Below the pieces are notes generated by a model. That model searched no databases. It was given only the letters and a program-made list of their open reading frames with translations, and was not told where the DNA came from. The position numbers and the translations under genes are program-made. Source: Pseudoneobacillus sp052180215 (GTDB lineage Bacteria; Bacillota; Bacilli; Bacillales; Cytobacillaceae). From it: DNA of 64,000 bases. The DNA lies in NCBI RefSeq assembly GCF_052180215.1, contig NZ_CP197471.1:1336001-1400000 (forward strand). The letters are read 5' to 3'. Shown piece by piece: positions 59,906 to 64,000 of this stretch. The stretch's first letter is position 1. Every line of letters begins with the position of its first letter.

Positions 59906-60406
59906 CTATTCAATACGAAACTCCTTAACATATTTGATAGGAGCATCTAAATTAGAACCGTCTCCGAAATATACATGGATAGGACCATCTTCAGAAAGCG
60001 GTTTGCCATTTTTTGAAAATCCGATAATAAGGTTAAAAGCTGTATCAATGCCCATTTCTATTTGATTATCCTCAGTTACTACAATTAGCTTTGTTGCATC
60101 CTCTAAAGGAGCGGCATTTGTTAAAAAGGGACGAAATGGGATGGCAAATGACCCACTAATAACCTTTTCTTTCATATATTTTTTTTCTGTTCCGATTGTT
60201 GGAGGTAGTATTGCCCCTTCTCTAATCTCACGATCCCAATGACTTGATACTTCTTTAGTATATTCCTCAAGCTCGTTTTTTTCCTTTTTTTCAGTATAAA
60301 AGTAAGTATCTATATCTATTTTTCGATCGTCAAAAATCCATACACTAGGGTCTAAGGTTATACTATAGTTTACTTTTCCGTTTATCATCACTATTTTTTC
60401 TATCAT
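59906..60406 (-). CDS. Conserved protein in the ylaL position
   Basis: 166 residues, soluble, with a beta-rich start VNYSITLDPSVWIFDDRKID and a C-terminal PIHVYFGDGSNLDAPIKYV. It lies between ylaK and ylaN on the opposite strand, where B. subtilis has ylaL; I think it is the orthologue but withhold the symbol. No motif for catalysis seen. ATG with AAGGGGGAG upstream. Confidence 0.75.
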   Translation of the reverse strand: MIEKIVMINGKVNYSITLDPSVWIFDDRKIDIDTYFYTEKKEKNELEEYTKEVSSHWDREIREGAILPPTIGTEKKYMKEKVISGSFAIPFRPFLTNAAPLEDATKLIVVTEDNQIEMGIDTAFNLIIGFSKNGKPLSEDGPIHVYFGDGSNLDAPIKYVKEFRIE

Positions 60407-60582
60407 GCTGTCTCCCCCTTAATATATCCTCTTTGATTATACAAATAATAAATAAAAAAGTCATTTTTCTTAAAATATATATACATCGAGCTTATAAAAT
60501 AAAGAAATGTTGCATTTTTTAGCTTATCAAGTTAAAATTTAGAGATAAGAATAGGCATGGTTCTGAAATGGGGGGATCAATG

Positions 60583-60864
60583 TTGGCGTCTGAAATGATA
60601 CTAAATCACCAAGAAAAAGCTCTAGCCATTTTAAAGGCTGACGCTGATAAAATACTAAAGTTGATCAAAGTACAGATGGAAAACTTAACAATGCCACAAT
60701 GTCCTCTTTATGAAGAGGTATTGGATACACAGATGTTCGGTTTATCTAGAGAAATAGACTTTGCTGTTCGACTAGGATTAGTTGATGAAAAAGAAGGTAA
60801 AACAATCTTGGGGAAACTAGAACAGGAATTATCTGTACTTCATGAGGCTTCTTTAAAAAAATAA
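60583..60864 (+). CDS. ylaN: YlaN, iron-responsive Fur-interacting protein
   Basis: 93 residues starting MASEM (TTG 60583, GGGGGG seven bases upstream; an ATG lies immediately before it) with LIKVQMENLTMPQCPLYEEV and GLSREIDFAVRLGLVDE, nearly identical to B. subtilis YlaN. YlaN is essential under iron limitation and binds Fur to relieve repression. Ends in a terminator before ftsW. Confidence 0.92.
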   Translation: MASEMILNHQEKALAILKADADKILKLIKVQMENLTMPQCPLYEEVLDTQMFGLSREIDFAVRLGLVDEKEGKTILGKLEQELSVLHEASLKK

Positions 60865-60871
60865 CATCTTA

Positions 60872-60909
60872 AAACTCAAACGATTGGTTTAAATTGTTTG
60901 AGTTTTTTT
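60872..60909 (+). terminator. Terminator of ylaN
   Basis: AAACTCAAAC / GTTTGAGTTT with a 14-nt loop, followed by T4. Confidence 0.88.
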
Positions 60910-61022
60910 GTAATAGTAAAATCATGAATGGTCAATCTATTTCTGGCCTTTTTAATATACAGCAGGAAAATATTCTATTTTAATAGAATTCATATACATA
61001 TTTAAAATTAGGAAGAGGTCTT

Positions 61023-62234
61023 ATGGTTAAAAAAATATTAAAGTCCTATGATTATTCCCTCATTATTACTATTATACTTCTTTCGATATTTGGCCTTGTG
61101 ATGGTTTATAGTGCAAGTATGGTTTCGTCATTGCAATTTTATGAAGTAAGCAGTGATCATTTTTATCAAAAGCAAAAGATTTTTCTAATCATGTCTGCTA
61201 TCATTTTTGTTTTTGTTGCATTATTTCCCTATAAAGCATTAATGGATAATAAGATATTGGTTCCCATGGTAATCACTTCTTTATTTGCTTTGGGAGTTCT
61301 ATTCTTTGTTGGGCATGTAGCTGGAAATGCGCAGAGCTGGATTAAATTTGGTGGATTCAGCATTCAGCCTTCTGAATTTGTAAAAATAAGTGTTATTGTT
61401 TATCTTTCGGCCGTTTATGCTAAAAAACAGGGTTATATAAATGAATTTAATAAAGGAGTAGCACCACCATTATTATACCTTTTCTTGGTATTCATATTAA
61501 TTGCTGCTCAGCCAGACTATGGAACAGCGGGTATCATAATCATAATTGCTGGAACGATTATTCTATCATCTGGAATGAATTTAAAGAATATAATCAGGTT
61601 ATTTTCAATTGTACTCCTTCTCCTAACTCCCATTATTTTGGCACTAAAGAGTGAAATCTTTTCTGCAGAGAGGATAAGTCGTTTTACCTCGCTAAGAGAT
61701 CCATTTGCAGTTGCTCAAGATGAGGGTTTTCATCTTGTTAATTCCTTATTAGCAATTGGTTCTGGTGGCGTAAATGGGTTAGGATTGGGGAAAAGTATTC
61801 AAAAGCTTGGATACCTTCCAGAATCTCATACTGACTTTATTATGGCTGTAATTGCAGAGGAATTAGGTATTTGGGGTGTTGGTTTTGTTCTTTTATGCTT
61901 AGGATTTATTGTGTTAAAAGGAATCTTAATAGGAATGAGATGCAAAGATCCCTTTGGAAGTTTATTAGCTATTGGAATTTCAAGTATGATTGGAATTCAA
62001 TCCTTTATAAATTTAGCTGGAATTTCAGGCATTATTCCGATTACTGGTGTTCCATTACCATTTGTAAGTTACGGAGGTTCTTCTTTAATACAGCTTTCTA
62101 TTGCTATGGGGATACTAGTTAATGTTTCTATGTTTGTTAATTACGAGCACAAATATAAAAACACACAAGAAAAACAAGAGAAAGAAATAAAGAGGAATAT
62201 GGTATCGAAAAATTCAGCTCATATCCGAGTATAA
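61023..62234 (+). CDS. ftsW: Septal peptidoglycan glycosyltransferase FtsW
   Basis: 403 residues, ten transmembrane helices, SEDS family. Landmarks: LVMVYSAS in helix 1, IQPSEFVKI, AAQPDYGTA, the catalytic-loop LPESHTDFIMAVIAEELG and PLPFVSYGGSS. FtsW polymerises lipid II at the division septum together with a class B PBP. ATG 61023 with AGGAAGAGG upstream. In B. subtilis pycA follows; here the convergent ctaA is next. Confidence 0.96.
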   Translation: MVKKILKSYDYSLIITIILLSIFGLVMVYSASMVSSLQFYEVSSDHFYQKQKIFLIMSAIIFVFVALFPYKALMDNKILVPMVITSLFALGVLFFVGHVAGNAQSWIKFGGFSIQPSEFVKISVIVYLSAVYAKKQGYINEFNKGVAPPLLYLFLVFILIAAQPDYGTAGIIIIIAGTIILSSGMNLKNIIRLFSIVLLLLTPIILALKSEIFSAERISRFTSLRDPFAVAQDEGFHLVNSLLAIGSGGVNGLGLGKSIQKLGYLPESHTDFIMAVIAEELGIWGVGFVLLCLGFIVLKGILIGMRCKDPFGSLLAIGISSMIGIQSFINLAGISGIIPITGVPLPFVSYGGSSLIQLSIAMGILVNVSMFVNYEHKYKNTQEKQEKEIKRNMVSKNSAHIRV

Positions 62235-62236
62235 AA

Positions 62237-62276
62237 AAAGCAAGAAGCTAAAAAAAAGCTTCTTGCTTTATTTTTT
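62237..62276. terminator. Bidirectional terminator ftsW / ctaA
   Basis: AAAGCAAGAAGC / GCTTCTTGCTTT followed by ATTTTTT; overlaps the ctaA stop codon. Confidence 0.92.
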
Positions 62277-63167
62277 GGATCTTGATGCTAATAAAATTAA
62301 ATAACTTAGTACACCAAAAAGGCATGAGATAAAGAAAGCATGTGCTAATGCAATATATAGATTTAATAGAGTGAAAATAATTAGCATGCCTGTTATTACT
62401 TGTAGGGAAACTAATATTAATGCTATCAACCAGCCCCAATAAATCACTTTTTGATTTCGATAATTTTTATAAGCTAAATAAAAACTATAAGCAATCCATA
62501 AAAAGATAAGACCAGCAGCTGTGCGATGTCCCATTTGCACCCATTCGTATAGAGTAGTTGGCCAGCTTATATTAGTGTTCGAACATAAAGGCCAGTCTAA
62601 ACATACAAGACTTGCTTTTGTATGTCTAACAAGAGCTCCAGTATAAATCACAATATAACTATAAATAGAAACACCAAATATATGTTTTTTCATCCTGGAG
62701 TCAAGACGAATTTTATCAGCTTCAAATTTCTTATCAACTTCAAATATTAAAAGAGTAAGAAGAAAAACTGAGGCAAAAGATATTAAAGAGATTCCAAAAT
62801 GAAGCGCAAGGACAAAACTGTTTTGCCCCCAAATTACTGCTGCGGCTCCTATTAAAGCTTGTAAAAGTAAAAAACAAAAAGAAAGGATGGAAAGAAACTT
62901 TGTTTCTCTAATATGTCCAATCGATTTCCAGGTCCAGATAGATAGGACTAACACCATAATTCCACCAGCACCTGATACAAGTCTGTGTGAGAGTTCAATA
63001 ATTAATTCTAGGTTAATTTCACTGGGAATGAATTCACCATTACAAAGTGGCCAAGAACGACCACACCCCATTCCAGAACCCGTTTTTGTGACAAGAGCTC
63101 CACCTAATAAGATAAAAAGCATAGCGATTGAGGTTAGAACTGCAAACCATTTTAAAAGCCGATACAA
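62268..63167 (-). CDS. ctaA: Heme A synthase
   Basis: 299 residues, eight membrane helices. The family features are seen: GCGRSWPLCNG and CLDWPLCSN cysteine pairs in the two extracellular loops, ELSHR, LHFGIS, QMGHR and ALAHAFF, carrying the heme-ligand histidines. It oxidises heme O to heme A for the aa3 oxidase. I choose TTG 63167 (AGGTGG five bases upstream) over GTG 63176. Divergent from ctaB, as in B. subtilis. Confidence 0.94.
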   Translation of the reverse strand: MYRLLKWFAVLTSIAMLFILLGGALVTKTGSGMGCGRSWPLCNGEFIPSEINLELIIELSHRLVSGAGGIMVLVLSIWTWKSIGHIRETKFLSILSFCFLLLQALIGAAAVIWGQNSFVLALHFGISLISFASVFLLTLLIFEVDKKFEADKIRLDSRMKKHIFGVSIYSYIVIYTGALVRHTKASLVCLDWPLCSNTNISWPTTLYEWVQMGHRTAAGLIFLWIAYSFYLAYKNYRNQKVIYWGWLIALILVSLQVITGMLIIFTLLNLYIALAHAFFISCLFGVLSYLILLASRSKK

Positions 63168-63771
63168 TATTACCACCTACTTTGAACTAATTAGTTCAGA
63201 TATTTGTATTTTTATAAAAATGAATTGTATAATGGAATTTGTTTGATAACAATTATTGCAAACCCTTATCAATAATAGCTGAAAAATATAAAAAAGAACA
63301 GAATGGAATACGTAAAATATAAAATTTATAAAATTAGAATAATTCGAAACCAATAAACACTATTATTATATTAATAAATATTGAAAGATTTCTTTTCTTC
63401 TGTTAGAAATAAATTAGGATAATATTCTTTCGAGTAAGATCCATTCTACATATCTAAAGACAATCAAAAGTCAAACGTATTTTCTTCTAAATTCAAGTTT
63501 AAATTAAGGGGTTACTACATTAAAATTTCAAATTTGACATAAAAAAGTCATAAAATGTACAAAAAAAGTTCACAAAAAAGTTCAAAAGTGTGATTTAATA
63601 TATTGAGAAAGAAAATGTTTTTCTACACAAATATTAATACTGTCGAAATAGTGGAAACATATTTTTCCATTCTATTTTATTTCCCTCGTTTGTTATTGCA
63701 AATATAGTATTTAAATAATAGTATGAATGGATGTCGACTGTGTTTGTAATAGGTGAAAAAGGAGGTTTATT
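63168..63771. other. ctaA-ctaB intergenic region
   Basis: 604 bp, very AT-rich, no gene. Contains the direct-repeat cluster at 63537-63592 and a TGTCGAA near 63642. In B. subtilis both divergent genes are controlled by ResD from this interval. Confidence 0.6.
63537..63592 (+). promoter_or_regulatory. Direct-repeat cluster, possible ResD sites
   Basis: Three to four tandem units of the form ACAAAAAAGTTC (12-13 bp periodicity): ACATAAAAAAGTCAT, GTACAAAAAAAGTTC, ACAAAAAAGTTC, AAAAGTGTG. TTCACAAA resembles the inverse of the TTTGTGAAT-like ResD element. It lies 180-235 bp before ctaB. Confidence 0.45.
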
Positions 63772-64000
63772 ATGTCTAATCCAAAGCCTTTCAGTGATAT
63801 GGCGTTAGACCAAGGTAGCAACCTTGAGACCACCCATACTGATATTAGTTTCTGGAAGGGATTCTTAGCAACGATAAAAATTGGAATAGTAAATTCTAAT
63901 TTAATCACAACCTTTACAGGGTTATGGTTAGCGTTGCACTTTTCAAATATTGGATTTCTAAATAACTTAGATATCATCTTCTTTACATTACTTGGTTCAT
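63772..64000 (+). CDS. ctaB: Heme O synthase, N-terminal part
   Basis: The first 76 codons are in the window and the gene runs off the end. After a 25-residue polar start the sequence reads FWKGFLATIKIGIVNSNLIT followed by TFTGLWLALH, the conserved first helix of protoheme IX farnesyltransferase (CtaB). It farnesylates heme B to heme O, which CtaA then oxidises. ATG 63772 follows AAAGGAGG. Confidence 0.93.
   Translation, partial: MSNPKPFSDMALDQGSNLETTHTDISFWKGFLATIKIGIVNSNLITTFTGLWLALHFSNIGFLNNLDIIFFTLLGS

Noticed and set aside
63534..63562. TTGACA at 63534 as the ctaB promoter
   Set aside because: At 17 bp spacing the -10 would be GTACAA, a poor match; the true promoter could not be identified.
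63537..63592. CRISPR or microsatellite
   Set aside because: The units are contiguous without spacers and too short; a regulatory interpretation fits the ctaB context better.

Overview
The window is a chromosomal segment of a low-GC, endospore-forming, aerobic member of the Bacillaceae (Bacillus sensu lato; I cannot name the species). Its gene order closely follows the ykvI - ptsHI - cheV - ykuE-ykuV - yknUV - ktrC - rnjA - pdhABCD - speA - typA - ylaH-ylaN - ftsW - ctaA/ctaB part of the Bacillus subtilis chromosome. Strong AGGAGG-type ribosome binding sites, frequent TTG and GTG starts, dense bidirectional hairpin terminators, lipobox lipoproteins and several spore genes (SspH type, CwlJ, YkvT, YjcZ/SscA type, YlaJ) fit this. 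No rRNA, tRNA, transposase, prophage or CRISPR array was seen.

Region by region. 1-6.2 kb: 5' end of clpE behind two CtsR boxes, the permease ykvI, a lipoprotein, a CPBP protease, ykvS, the cortex-hydrolase-like ykvT and an SDR. 6.2-6.7 kb: an intergenic array of short repeats. 6.7-14 kb: a PilZ protein, ptsHI, a non-canonical SDR, ykwC, patA, RDD and DinB genes. 14-22.5 kb: cheV, sspH, ykyB, a PAS-GGDEF-EAL protein behind a near-perfect sigma-D promoter, Tat-exported ykuE, fadH with a FadR operator, a C39-like lipoprotein and ykuI. 22.5-34.2 kb: ykuJ, darB, ccpC with its own ATAA-N7-TTAT box, dapH and ykuR, ykuU and ykuV, the heterodimeric ABC exporter yknUV, a DUF4349 lipoprotein and ktrC. 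34.2-40.4 kb: paired GC-rich repeats, cwlJ, rnjA-rpoY, a 23-residue peptide gene, ykrA, def, a YjcZ-type peptide and ykyA. 40.7-50 kb: pdhABCD, slp-like, another GC-rich repeat, the dual-function SR1 RNA/SR1P gene with CcpN and CcpA sites, and speA. 50-64 kb: nitronate monooxygenase-like gene, yktA, yktB, ykzI, yktC, ylaF, typA, ylaH, ylaI, ylaJ, ylaK, ylaN, ftsW, ctaA and the start of ctaB.

Functional themes. (i) Carbon and energy: PTS general enzymes, the PDH complex, CcpC and CcpN/CcpA-controlled SR1, heme O/A synthesis and fatty-acid degradation. (ii) Second messengers: c-di-GMP (PAS-GGDEF-EAL, YkuI, PilZ) and c-di-AMP (DarB, KtrC). (iii) Acetyl-branch diaminopimelate synthesis (dapH, ykuR, patA). 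(iv) RNA metabolism (RNase J1 with the RNA polymerase epsilon subunit, YlaK).

The least explained content is non-coding. Three unrelated families of dispersed intergenic repeats are present: a ~177-bp two-hairpin element (two full copies and one 41-bp fragment), GC-rich inverted-repeat elements (three copies) and short GGACACAG-type repeats (four copies in 0.2 kb). Regulatory sites matching the expected regulators (CtsR, FadR, CcpC, CcpN, CcpA, sigma-D) can be read directly. All homology statements come from recognition of sequence and synteny, not from searches.
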